Source of the DNA: Xanthobacteraceae bacterium
Lineage (GTDB): Bacteria; Pseudomonadota; Alphaproteobacteria; Rhizobiales; Xanthobacteraceae
Assembly (NCBI GenBank): GCA_030043285.1
Contig: JASHXZ010000857.1
Location: forward strand, 1 to 6,440
Direction: 5' to 3'
Length of the DNA stretch: 6,440 nucleotides
This document shows, one piece after another, positions 1 to 5,821 of the stretch; positions within the stretch are counted from its first letter, which is position 1, and every line of letters begins with the position of its first letter. The translations under genes were made by a program, and so were the position numbers. The notes beneath the pieces are model-generated. The model ran no database searches, was not told where the DNA came from, and saw only the letters and a program-made list of their open reading frames with translations.

Positions 1-2
1 CC

Positions 3-437
3 GTCACCGAGTCCAAGGGCGACCTCGGGCTCGTTCCGGCGTTCGCCATTGCCGGCGCCGGCCCGTGGTGGGCGGCACTCGAATTCGACACCGCGCCGAA
101 AATCATCGCCCGGCTGCCGTTCGTCGAGCGCGCCGACCATCCGGCCGCCATGCCGGTGTTCGTGGTGTCGCGCGCCGCCGCCGACGCCATGGTCACCGAG
201 ACCGAGCTGTGGAGCATGCGGGTGTCCGGCTGGCGCGCCGTCTCGGCCGGCGCCGTGGCGGCGACCGCGGAGGTTATCGCGGTGCCGGACCGGGCGTTCG
301 ACGGCGCCGGGCTCCTGGTTTCCGTCCCCCGCGGCGGCATCGATGCGGTGCGCCAGGCGCTGGTCGGCATCGGCACCTCGATCCGCTCGGCGGCCCTCGT
401 CGGCAGCCACGCGACCCGCTATACGGTGCGCCCGTAA
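3..437 (+). CDS. Probable chorismate mutase / prephenate dehydratase-like protein, C-terminal part (5' end outside window)
   Basis: An open frame enters from the left edge and ends at TAA 435-437, giving 144 visible residues. It reads [20 protein letters not shown] near the window start, then a run ending PVFVVSR, and finishes [10 protein letters not shown]. The GDLGLVP pattern and the following beta-rich segment resemble the ligand-binding fold of prephenate dehydratase-type domains. In related Rhizobiales a protein annotated as chorismate mutase, with an AroQ-like helical domain at its N-terminus, commonly lies directly upstream of hisC and tyrC; that recollection and the context drive this call. 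If correct, it would feed prephenate to the downstream enzymes in the cytoplasm. The catalytic mutase domain would lie outside the window, so the activity cannot be verified here. No TKDNxTRF-type dehydratase motif is seen in the visible portion, so real dehydratase activity is doubtful. The reading frame is secure; the product name is moderately sure. Confidence 0.6.
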   Translation, partial: VTESKGDLGLVPAFAIAGAGPWWAALEFDTAPKIIARLPFVERADHPAAMPVFVVSRAAADAMVTETELWSMRVSGWRAVSAGAVAATAEVIAVPDRAFDGAGLLVSVPRGGIDAVRQALVGIGTSIRSAALVGSHATRYTVRP

Positions 438-483
438 TTGTCCGCCGCCGCGCCGCCACCCTGCCGCGGTGCGGGGCGGAAGA

Positions 484-492
484 AGGAAAGAG
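484..492 (+). promoter_or_regulatory. Ribosome binding site of hisC
   Basis: The purine-rich stretch AGGAAAGAG lies a few bases before the ATG at 496. It supports that start over the much longer upstream extension of the same frame, which would overlap the preceding gene and encodes Arg/Pro/Ala-rich low-complexity sequence. Confidence 0.6.
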
Positions 493-495
493 ATA

Positions 496-1599
496 ATGTC
501 CGCAACGCGTCCGATGCCGCGGCCCGGCGTGCTCGACATAGCGCCCTACGTACCCGGCAAAAGCAGCGCCCCGGGCGTGGCGAAGGTATTCAAGCTGTCG
601 TCGAACGAGACGCCGCTTGGGCCGAGCCCGCACGCCATCGCCGCCTATAAGGCGGTCGGCGCGCATCTGGAGGATTATCCGGACGGCTCGGCCAGCGATC
701 TGCGCGAGGCGATCGGGCGCGCCTTCGGGCTCGATCCCGACCGCATCGTCTGCGGCGCCGGCTCCGACGATCTGTTGAATTTGCTGGCGCGCGCCTATCT
801 CGCCGACGGCGACGAGGCGATCCACACCACCCACGGCTTTCTGGTCTATCCGATCGCGACCCGCGGCGCCGGCGCGCGGCCGATCGTGGCGCCGGAAACC
901 GACTACACGGCCGACGTCGACGCCATCCTGCGCGCGGTGACGAGCAAGACCAAAATGGTGTTCCTCGCCAACCCGAACAATCCCACCGGCACCTGCCTGT
1001 CGTTCGACGAGGTCAAACGGCTGCATCGCGGTCTGCCGCGGCACGTGCTGTTCGTCATCGACGCCGCCTATGCGGAATACGTGCGGCGTAACGATTATGA
1101 ATCCGGCATCGAGCTCGTCGCCACCAGCGACAACGTGGTGATGACGCGCACGTTCTCGAAGATTTACGGCCTCGCCGCGCTGCGGCTTGGCTGGATGTTC
1201 GGCCCTGCCCACGTGGTCGATGCGGTCAACCGCATCCGCGGCCCGTTCAACGTCAACAGCGCGGCGATTGCCGCCGGCATCGCCGCCATCGAGGACATCG
1301 CGCACCAGGAGTACGCGCGCGAGCACAATACGCGCTGGCTCGCCTGGCTCTATGAGGAGATCAGCAAGCTCGGCTTGAAGGTGACGCCGAGCGTCGCCAA
1401 TTTTCTGTTGATCCACTTTTCCGACACCAAGGGCCGCACCGCCAAGGACGCGGACGCCTTTCTGACCGCCCGCGGGCTCATTCTGCGTTACGTCGCCGCC
1501 TACAAATTGCCGAACGCCTTGCGGCTGAGCGTCGGCACCGAGGAGGCCAATCGGCTGGTGGTCGCGGCGCTGAAGGACTTTCTGAGTCAAAAATCATGA
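496..1599 (+). CDS. hisC: Histidinol-phosphate / aromatic amino acid aminotransferase
   Basis: This 367-residue, PLP-dependent class I/II aminotransferase is of normal HisC length. Family reactions are transamination between histidinol phosphate and imidazole-acetol phosphate, and in many relatives also of phenylpyruvate/hydroxyphenylpyruvate or prephenate. Visible motifs in order are [11 protein letters not shown] near residue 35, GAGSDDLL near 90, NPNNPTG at 159-165, Asp189 and Tyr192 contacting the cofactor ring, the Schiff-base Lys222 in TFSKIYGL, Arg230 in LRLGW (cofactor phosphate), and Arg343 in NALRLSVG (substrate carboxylate). All catalytic positions are intact. The start at ATG 496 is chosen because the conserved N-terminus ([17 protein letters not shown]) begins just after it and an RBS precedes it. 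The gene lies 58 bases after the chorismate mutase-like gene and its stop overlaps the tyrC start as ATGA. The context suggests that it serves tyrosine/phenylalanine synthesis as well as histidine. The family is secure; in vivo substrate range is inferred. Confidence 0.93.
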   Translation: MSATRPMPRPGVLDIAPYVPGKSSAPGVAKVFKLSSNETPLGPSPHAIAAYKAVGAHLEDYPDGSASDLREAIGRAFGLDPDRIVCGAGSDDLLNLLARAYLADGDEAIHTTHGFLVYPIATRGAGARPIVAPETDYTADVDAILRAVTSKTKMVFLANPNNPTGTCLSFDEVKRLHRGLPRHVLFVIDAAYAEYVRRNDYESGIELVATSDNVVMTRTFSKIYGLAALRLGWMFGPAHVVDAVNRIRGPFNVNSAAIAAGIAAIEDIAHQEYAREHNTRWLAWLYEEISKLGLKVTPSVANFLLIHFSDTKGRTAKDADAFLTARGLILRYVAAYKLPNALRLSVGTEEANRLVVAALKDFLSQKS

Positions 1600-2561
1600 C
1601 GCCGCTGTTCAAACGTTTGGCACTGGTCGGGGTCGGCCTCATTGGCTCGTCGATCGCGCGCGCGGCGCGCGCGCTCGACGTCGTCGAGGAGATCGTCGTC
1701 ACGTCGCGGTCCGAAACCACGCGTCAGCGCGCCGCCGAACTGGGCCTGGCCGACTTCGTTACGGAAAGCGCCGCGGAGGCTACCGTCGATGCCGATCTCG
1801 TCATCGTTTGCGTGCCGATTGGCGCGTGCGCCGCGGTGGCCAAGGAGATCGGCCCTAAGCTGAAGCAGGGCGCGATCGTGTCGGATGTCGGCTCGGTCAA
1901 AAGCGCAATCGTGCGCGATATGGCGCCGCACATTCCATCTGGCGTTCACTTCATTCCAGGGCACCCGGTCGCCGGCACCGAACATTCCGGTCCCGACGCC
2001 GGCTTTGCAGAATTATTCGTCAACCGCTGGTGCATCCTCACGCCGGCGAAGGACGCCGACGCGAGCGCGGTCGAGCGGCTGTCGCAATTCTGGAAGGCGT
2101 TCGGCGCCAGCGTCGAAGTTATGTCGCCAGAGCACCACGATCTCGTGCTCGCCGTGACCAGCCATGTGCCGCACCTGATCGCCTACAACATCGTCGGCAC
2201 GGCGTTCGATCTGCGCCACGTGACCGAATCCGAAATCCTCAAATACTCGGCCGGCGGCTTTCGCGATTTTACCCGCATCGCCGCCTCCGACCCGACCATG
2301 TGGCGCGACATCTTCCTCAACAACAAGGAGGCGGTGCTCGAAGTGTTGGGTCGCTTCAATGAAGATCTTGCGACCTTGACTCGCGCCATCCGGCGCGGCG
2401 ATGGCGAGACCCTGTTCAACCTGTTTACCGAGCGGCGCGCCATCCGGCGCGGCATGGTGCAGTTCAAGCTCGACGCACCGGCGCCGAATTTTCAGCGCGC
2501 GGCGCCTGAAACGCCCGAGCCGCCGCTGCCGCGGCCCTACGCGGCTTCAGGCGACGATTAG
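1596..2561 (+). CDS. tyrC: Prephenate (arogenate) dehydrogenase
   Basis: This 321-residue cytoplasmic enzyme belongs to the TyrA/TyrC family, which oxidatively decarboxylates prephenate to 4-hydroxyphenylpyruvate (or arogenate to tyrosine) with NAD(P)+. The N-terminus shows a Rossmann dinucleotide loop, GVGLIG at residues 12-17. The substrate-pocket motif [11 protein letters not shown] is at 122-132, and the [10 protein letters not shown] motif at 189-198 carries the family's conserved histidines (His190, His193). A helical C-terminal domain follows, with [10 protein letters not shown]. The last about 30 residues are proline- and alanine-rich and probably disordered. No mutase or ACT domain is visible. 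The start overlaps the hisC stop (ATGA, 1596-1599). There is no good Shine-Dalgarno at normal spacing, so translation is probably coupled to hisC. Its stop lies two bases from the stop of the convergent cpdR-like gene. NAD versus NADP use and prephenate versus arogenate preference cannot be told by eye. Confidence 0.93.
   Translation: MTPLFKRLALVGVGLIGSSIARAARALDVVEEIVVTSRSETTRQRAAELGLADFVTESAAEATVDADLVIVCVPIGACAAVAKEIGPKLKQGAIVSDVGSVKSAIVRDMAPHIPSGVHFIPGHPVAGTEHSGPDAGFAELFVNRWCILTPAKDADASAVERLSQFWKAFGASVEVMSPEHHDLVLAVTSHVPHLIAYNIVGTAFDLRHVTESEILKYSAGGFRDFTRIAASDPTMWRDIFLNNKEAVLEVLGRFNEDLATLTRAIRRGDGETLFNLFTERRAIRRGMVQFKLDAPAPNFQRAAPETPEPPLPRPYAASGDD
2382..2453 (+). repeat. Exact 18-bp direct repeat inside tyrC
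   Basis: CGCGCCATCCGGCGCGGC occurs at 2382-2399 and again at 2436-2453, offset by exactly 54 bases (18 codons). Both copies are read in the same frame as RAIRRG, giving [24 protein letters not shown] in the C-terminal helical region. This is an internal coding repeat, not a mobile element. Confidence 0.85.
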
Positions 2562-2563
2562 AT

Positions 2564-2941
2564 TCAGCCGCGCGCTTTCACCGCCAGCGCCTCAGTGACG
2601 GCGCCGCGCAGCATCGCCAGCGTGAACGGCTTGGCGATCACGTCGTGAATGATGGCGTCGAGACCCTGGGCGCGCTCGCGCTGATCGGCAAAGCCGGTCA
2701 TCAACAAAATCGTCAGGTCCGGAAAGTCGCGCGCCGCCGCGAGCGCCAGCGCGATGCCGTCCATCACCGGCATGCGGACGTCGGTCAGCAAAAGGTCGAA
2801 ACGGCCCTCTTCGCGCGTGAGCAGATCGAGCGCTTCGGCGCCGTCACATGCGGCTTCGACCTCATGGCCGTCGCCAGCGAGCGCCCGCGCACACATGACA
2901 CACAGGGATTCTTCGTCTTCGGCGATCAGGATGCGGGCCAT
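2564..2941 (-). CDS. cpdR: CpdR-like single-domain response regulator
   Basis: This 125-residue protein consists only of a receiver domain. The acidic pocket is Glu8-Asp9, the phosphoacceptor is Asp54 in LLLTDVRMPVMDG, the switch Thr82 is in LLMTGFADQRERA, and the conserved Lys104 is in AKPF. The stretch IALALAAARDFPDLTILLMTGFADQRERAQGLDAIIHDV is typical of CpdR, which in Caulobacter and rhizobia is phosphorylated through CckA-ChpT. In its unphosphorylated form it primes ClpXP to degrade cell-cycle substrates. The start at 2941 (MARILIAEDEE) is chosen because this is where the family begins; a longer in-frame extension runs into the upstream gene. There is no clear Shine-Dalgarno. It follows the zinc-ribbon gene by 19 bases, so it is probably co-transcribed. 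Cys14, Cys17 and Cys32 are unusual-looking residues in the first helices. Rhizobia can carry more than one CpdR-like protein, so orthology to the essential cpdR is not certain. Confidence 0.85.
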   Translation of the reverse strand: MARILIAEDEESLCVMCARALAGDGHEVEAACDGAEALDLLTREEGRFDLLLTDVRMPVMDGIALALAAARDFPDLTILLMTGFADQRERAQGLDAIIHDVIAKPFTLAMLRGAVTEALAVKARG

Positions 2942-2960
2942 GATGTTCAGACCATGGCGT

Positions 2961-3872
2961 TCAGTGCGGCTCGGCGACGATGTCGCGGCGATTGATGAAG
3001 CGCACCAGCACGTCGGCGGCCTCGGGCGGCGGCGAAGCAAGCCGGGTGCGAAAGGCGACCGCCTGATAAGGCGCCAGCGTGGCGCGCGGCGACGCCGCGG
3101 TCCACGCATAGATTTCCTGCTTCGCGGCGTTGCGCACGGCGAGTTTCAGGCGTGGCACCTCGGCGACCGCGCCGGTGCTGTTGACGATGGCGCCCTCCAC
3201 CACCAGGATCGGCACGCCCTCATGCTGCTCGGCCGTGGTGGTCACCGCGTCGAACACAAGCCCGCGCAGATTCACCGGCAGGCCGATCAGGGCGTAGAAC
3301 GAGGCGGTCTGCGGCAGTACCCGCACGATGTCGCGGCGCCAACCGACGATGACGGCGTCGATGACGAGCAGCGCCAGGATTGCGGTCTGCAGCCGGGTCA
3401 GCGACCACACCGGCCGCCAACGCCTGGCGGTCCGCCGCGAGAAGCGCGCAGCGTAGCTTTCGATGTCATTTTGCGCCGGGGCCAAATCCTCCGCCGGTTC
3501 GGCCGCTTCGATGTCGATCGGCGGCCGGCCGGCATCGAGATCGACGGGCGCGATCGGCGGCGCGTCAACAGCCGGCGGCACGCTAGTCTCGGCCACAGGT
3601 TCGACTGCCTCGGCGTCCGGCGCCTCGGCCTCTTGGCCGGGCTCGGCATCGGCCGATTGGACCGACCATTCAGGCTGGTCTACGGCTTCGGCGACATCCT
3701 GCGGGCTGGCCGGCGCGAGGGCCTCCGCCGCGGCCAGAAGCCTTTCGGCGCGGCTTGATTCCGCGTGCCAGACCGTGCGGCAGCGCACGCAACGCACCTG
3801 CCGCCCGTTGGGCTCTAGCGCTGCCGGCTCGACATCATAGGATGAGGCGCAGGACGGGCAGACGATCAGCAT
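2961..3872 (-). CDS. MJ0042-type zinc-ribbon, single-pass membrane protein of unknown function
   Basis: This 303-residue protein opens with MLIVCPSCASSYDV. Cys5-x2-Cys8 and Cys28-x2-Cys31 form a zinc ribbon of the MJ0042 type, with QVRCVRCRTVWHA around the second pair. Residues about 45-137 form a low-complexity linker rich in Ala, Pro, Glu and Asp. A basic patch (RFSRRTARRWRPVW, 143-156) precedes one hydrophobic segment at about 161-178 (LQTAILALLVIDAVIVGW). Positive-inside logic places the zinc ribbon in the cytoplasm and the C-terminal about 120 residues in the periplasm. That part (EGAIVNSTG...VPRLKLAVRN...YAW) resembles the DUF3426-like beta domain often paired with such ribbons. The start is set by the family's MLIVCPSC beginning, although the Shine-Dalgarno is weak. 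The gene is divergent from ftsE and upstream of the cpdR-like gene. Its function is unknown; a role in envelope stress or division is only guilt by association. Confidence 0.85.
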   Translation of the reverse strand: MLIVCPSCASSYDVEPAALEPNGRQVRCVRCRTVWHAESSRAERLLAAAEALAPASPQDVAEAVDQPEWSVQSADAEPGQEAEAPDAEAVEPVAETSVPPAVDAPPIAPVDLDAGRPPIDIEAAEPAEDLAPAQNDIESYAARFSRRTARRWRPVWSLTRLQTAILALLVIDAVIVGWRRDIVRVLPQTASFYALIGLPVNLRGLVFDAVTTTAEQHEGVPILVVEGAIVNSTGAVAEVPRLKLAVRNAAKQEIYAWTAASPRATLAPYQAVAFRTRLASPPPEAADVLVRFINRRDIVAEPH

Positions 3873-3914
3873 CGGCGAATCAGGCCAGGCGGCGGTTTGG
3901 GCGACGCTTAGCAC

Positions 3915-3934
3915 CCGATCCGTTAACGGATTGG
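3915..3934. repeat. Palindrome centred on GTTAAC, candidate operator
   Basis: ATCCGTTAACGGAT at 3918-3931 is a perfect 14-base palindrome. It is flanked by CCG on the left and TGG on the right, which extends the symmetry to 20 bases with one mismatched pair. It lies 43 bases upstream of the zinc-ribbon start codon, a position suited to a dimeric regulator. The TTAA core recalls a CtrA half-site, but no second TTAA at the usual 7-base spacing is present. Confidence 0.5.
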
Positions 3935-3943
3935 AAACCACGA

Positions 3944-3960
3944 CCGGCCGACTCGGCCGG
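3944..3960. repeat. GC-rich inverted repeat, 8-bp arms
   Basis: CCGGCCGA at 3944-3951 and its exact reverse complement TCGGCCGG at 3953-3960 are separated by a single base. This is too tight for a good RNA hairpin but suited to a symmetric protein site. It overlaps the left arm of the next repeat by five bases (3956-3960), so the two could form alternative structures. Confidence 0.5.
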
Positions 3961-3978
3961 GCGGGCTGCCCGCCCGGC
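3956..3978 (+). terminator. Strong GC hairpin, terminator-like or ftsE leader structure
   Basis: GCCGGGCGGG (3956-3965) and CCCGCCCGGC (3969-3978) form a perfect 10-base-pair stem with a CTG loop. On the + strand it is followed by GCCGTCTTT, a weak T-rich tail, so it could act as a poor intrinsic terminator of antisense transcription or as a structured element near the ftsE promoter. On the - strand no T-run follows. The assignment as terminator is tentative. Confidence 0.35.
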
Positions 3979-3998
3979 GCCGTCTTTGGGGTGTTACA

Positions 3999-4017
3999 AT
4001 TCGCTGCACGGGCGAAT
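3999..4017. repeat. Inverted repeat ATTCGC-N7-GCGAAT upstream of ftsE
   Basis: ATTCGC at 3999-4004 and GCGAAT at 4012-4017 are exact reverse complements separated by seven bases. The repeat overlaps the TACAAT element (3995-4000) and ends 50 bases before the ftsE start. Its position would fit an operator for ftsE or a short leader hairpin. Confidence 0.4.
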
Positions 4018-4056
4018 CGGCTGCGGCGGCGCCGGCGCAGCAGCGGTTCGAGGTTT

Positions 4057-4063
4057 GGAGGGA
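4057..4063 (+). promoter_or_regulatory. Ribosome binding site of ftsE
   Basis: GGAGGGA lies four bases upstream of the GTG at 4068 (six from the GGAGG core). It fixes this non-ATG codon as the start, in agreement with the FtsE family N-terminus MILFENVGLRYG. Confidence 0.75.
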
Positions 4064-4067
4064 CGGC

Positions 4068-4727
4068 GTGATCCTGTTCGAGAATGTCGGCCTGCGCTAC
4101 GGGCTCGGCGGCGAGGTGCTGCGCGACCTCACCTTCCGCATCGCCGGCAACTCGTTCCAGTTCCTCACCGGCCCGTCCGGCGCCGGCAAGACGTCGCTGC
4201 TGCGCCTGTTGTTCTTGTCGCTGCGTCCGACCCGCGGTCTGATCACGATGTTCGACGAAGACACCGCGACCTTGAGCAAGGACGGCCGCGCCACGTTGCG
4301 GCGCCGCATCGGCATCGTGTTTCAGGATTTTCGGCTGCTCGACCACATGACGACCTATGAGAATGTGTCGCTGCCGCTGCGCGTGCTGGGCCGCGAGGAG
4401 GCCACATACCGGGCCGAAGTTGTCGAGCTGTTGCACTGGGTCGGGCTCGGCGAGCGCATCGATGCCTTTCCGCCGATCCTGTCCGGCGGCGAAAAGCAGC
4501 GTGCCGCCATCGCGCGCGCGGTGATCGCCCGGCCGCAGCTTCTGCTCGCCGACGAGCCGACCGGCAATGTCGATCCTAATCTCGGCCAGCGTCTGCTGCG
4601 GCTGTTCATCGAGCTCAACAAATCGGGCACGTCCGTCATCATCGCGACCCACGATATCGCCCTGATGGACGAATACGACGCCCGCCGCCTGGTCCTGCAC
4701 GAGGGTCGGTTGCATGTCTACGACTGA
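4068..4727 (+). CDS. ftsE: Cell division ATP-binding protein FtsE
   Basis: This 219-residue protein is the cytoplasmic ATPase of the FtsEX complex. FtsEX is a type VII-like ABC system that does not transport but transmits conformational change across the inner membrane to activate septal peptidoglycan hydrolases. All ABC motifs are intact: Walker A GPSGAGKTS at 35-43 (Lys41), Q-loop Gln86 in VFQDFRLL, signature LSGGEKQ at 138-144, Walker B LLLADEP at 158-164 with Glu163 as catalytic base, D-loop near Asp169, and H-loop His195 in IIATHD. FQDFRLL and ADEPTGNVD are typical of FtsE. The start is GTG with a good Shine-Dalgarno. The 3' end overlaps ftsX by 14 bases, implying translational coupling and balanced stoichiometry. 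The length matches the family. The gene faces away from the zinc-ribbon gene and is probably driven from the intervening 195-base region. Confidence 0.96.
   Translation: MILFENVGLRYGLGGEVLRDLTFRIAGNSFQFLTGPSGAGKTSLLRLLFLSLRPTRGLITMFDEDTATLSKDGRATLRRRIGIVFQDFRLLDHMTTYENVSLPLRVLGREEATYRAEVVELLHWVGLGERIDAFPPILSGGEKQRAAIARAVIARPQLLLADEPTGNVDPNLGQRLLRLFIELNKSGTSVIIATHDIALMDEYDARRLVLHEGRLHVYD
4701..4706 (+). promoter_or_regulatory. Ribosome binding site of ftsX inside ftsE
   Basis: GAGGGT sits seven bases before the ATG at 4714, within the last codons of ftsE. It supports the overlapping start for ftsX. Confidence 0.55.
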
Positions 4728-5703
4728 ACCACTCCACCGCAGGACCGAAGTCCTGGCCGAGCCGTGGGACGATCTGGAATTGGCATCGCTGGCCGCTCGC
4801 GGCCCGCGCATCGCCACCGCGATCGTGCCGAAAAGCTCGATCGCCGGAAGCTCGCTGATCGCCGTGGTGGCGATCATGACCTTTCTGGCCGGGCTGACCG
4901 CGGGTGCGGTGAGCATGGTGGTGAGCGCCGCCAGCGACTGGCGCTCCGACGTCGGCCACGAAGTAACCATTCAGGTTCGCCCGGCCAACGGCCGCGACCT
5001 TGACGCCGACGCGAGCAAAGCTGCCGACATCGCGCGCGCCGCCGCCGGGGTCGCCGACGTGCGCGTCTACACCAAACAGGAGTCGGCGCGTCTGGTCGAG
5101 CCGTGGCTCGGCAGCGGCCTGGCGCTGGACGAGTTGCCGATCCCGCGCATGATCGTGGTGCGGCTGCGCTCCGGCGAGCCGCCGGATTTTTCGGCCCTGC
5201 GCCAAGCGCTGGCGGCGCAGGTGCCGAGCGCCACGCTCGACGATCATCGCCGCTGGATCGACCGCATGCGCGCCATGGCGGGCACCGCGGTTGCGGCCGG
5301 AATCGGCATCCTGTTGCTGGTGCTGGCAGTGACCGTGCTCTCGGTCACCTTCGCAACGCGCGGCACCATGGCGGCGAACCGGCCCATCGTCGAGGTGCTG
5401 CACTATGTCGGCGCGACCGACGCCTTTGTCGCCGGCCAGTTTCAGCGTCACTTCCTGGTGCTGGGCTTCAAGGGCGGCGGGATCGGCGGCGGCGCGGCGA
5501 TCGTGCTGTTCGGGGTCATCCAGGCGATGAATGCCTGGGTGGCCGGCACGCCGGGCGCCGACGAAGCCGAGGCGCTGTTCGGCAGCTTTTCGCTCGGCGG
5601 CGTTGGTTATCTCGCCATCTTTGCCGAGATCGTGCTGATGGCATTGGTGACGGCGGTGGCCTCGCGGCTCACCGTCAATCGCACCCTGGAGCGCGTCGAC
5701 TGA
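4714..5703 (+). CDS. ftsX: Cell division membrane protein FtsX
   Basis: This 329-residue integral membrane partner of FtsE has the expected FtsX topology. It has a cytoplasmic N-terminal tail of about 45 residues, TM1 at about 47-72, a periplasmic domain at about 73-188 (the part that engages peptidoglycan hydrolase activators), then TM2 at about 189-213, TM3 at about 248-270 and TM4 at about 295-317, with a short cytoplasmic end. The segment IVPKSSIAGSSLIAVVAIMTFLAG before and within TM1 is characteristic of alphaproteobacterial FtsX. The cytoplasmic loop VEVLHYVGATDAFVA between TM2 and TM3 matches the conserved coupling region contacting FtsE. The start at ATG 4714 overlaps ftsE and has its own RBS. 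The length and all segments appear complete. The hydrolase partner is not encoded in this window; in alphaproteobacteria it is generally a LytM/EnvC-like protein encoded elsewhere. Confidence 0.94.
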   Translation: MSTTEPLHRRTEVLAEPWDDLELASLAARGPRIATAIVPKSSIAGSSLIAVVAIMTFLAGLTAGAVSMVVSAASDWRSDVGHEVTIQVRPANGRDLDADASKAADIARAAAGVADVRVYTKQESARLVEPWLGSGLALDELPIPRMIVVRLRSGEPPDFSALRQALAAQVPSATLDDHRRWIDRMRAMAGTAVAAGIGILLLVLAVTVLSVTFATRGTMAANRPIVEVLHYVGATDAFVAGQFQRHFLVLGFKGGGIGGGAAIVLFGVIQAMNAWVAGTPGADEAEALFGSFSLGGVGYLAIFAEIVLMALVTAVASRLTVNRTLERVD

Positions 5704-5758
5704 CCGGCGCGCGCCCGCTTCACACCCCATGCAACTTGCGCCCGGAGTGACATTGAGT

Positions 5759-5821
5759 ATGCAAGACGTAAGACGCATGGATCCGAACCGGACAGACGCT
5801 AGGGGACGCGCGCGCCGATGA
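5759..5821 (+). other. Possible 20-codon leader ORF overlapping the YdcF start
   Basis: ATG at 5759 opens a short frame, MQDVRRMDPNRTDARGRARR, whose TGA (5819-5821) overlaps the ATG of the next gene as ATGA. A GGAG lies at 5744-5747, 11 bases before the start. The product is arginine-rich and matches nothing I recognise. It may be chance, or a leader peptide whose translation is coupled to the YdcF-like gene. Confidence 0.2.

Larger units (their letters stand above)
3873..4067. promoter_or_regulatory. Divergent intergenic region between the zinc-ribbon gene and ftsE
   Basis: These 195 bases separate two genes pointing away from each other, so they should contain both promoters. The best -10-like element for ftsE is TACAAT at 3995-4000, one mismatch from TATAAT, but the bases where a -35 box would sit are GC-rich and do not match TTGACA, so this is weak. 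Four inverted repeats are packed into 3915-4017 and are listed separately. No small gene with convincing coding character is seen here. Confidence 0.6.

Noticed and set aside
49..495. Long N-terminal extension of the hisC frame starting at ATG 49
   Set aside because: It overlaps the 3' end of the chorismate mutase-like gene in another frame, encodes Arg/Pro/Ser-rich low-complexity sequence, and the normal HisC start with an RBS lies at 496.
274..1590. 438-codon open frame on the - strand opposite hisC
   Set aside because: Antisense frame kept open by high GC third positions; its Arg/Gly/Ala/Asp-rich product has no recognisable motif, while the opposite strand encodes an intact HisC.
2754..3758. 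334-codon + strand frame opposite the cpdR-like and zinc-ribbon genes
   Set aside because: Arg/Ser-rich shadow sequence without motifs; the - strand carries two recognisable families.
3908..3927. Possible CtrA binding site (TTAG...TTAAC)
   Set aside because: The spacing between the two half-like elements is 11 bases rather than 7 and the first half is TTAG, so it does not fit the TTAA-N7-TTAAC consensus.
3873..4970. N-terminal extension of the zinc-ribbon frame up to 4970 on the - strand
   Set aside because: The extension runs antisense through ftsE and the intergenic region; the protein family begins at MLIVCPSC (3872).
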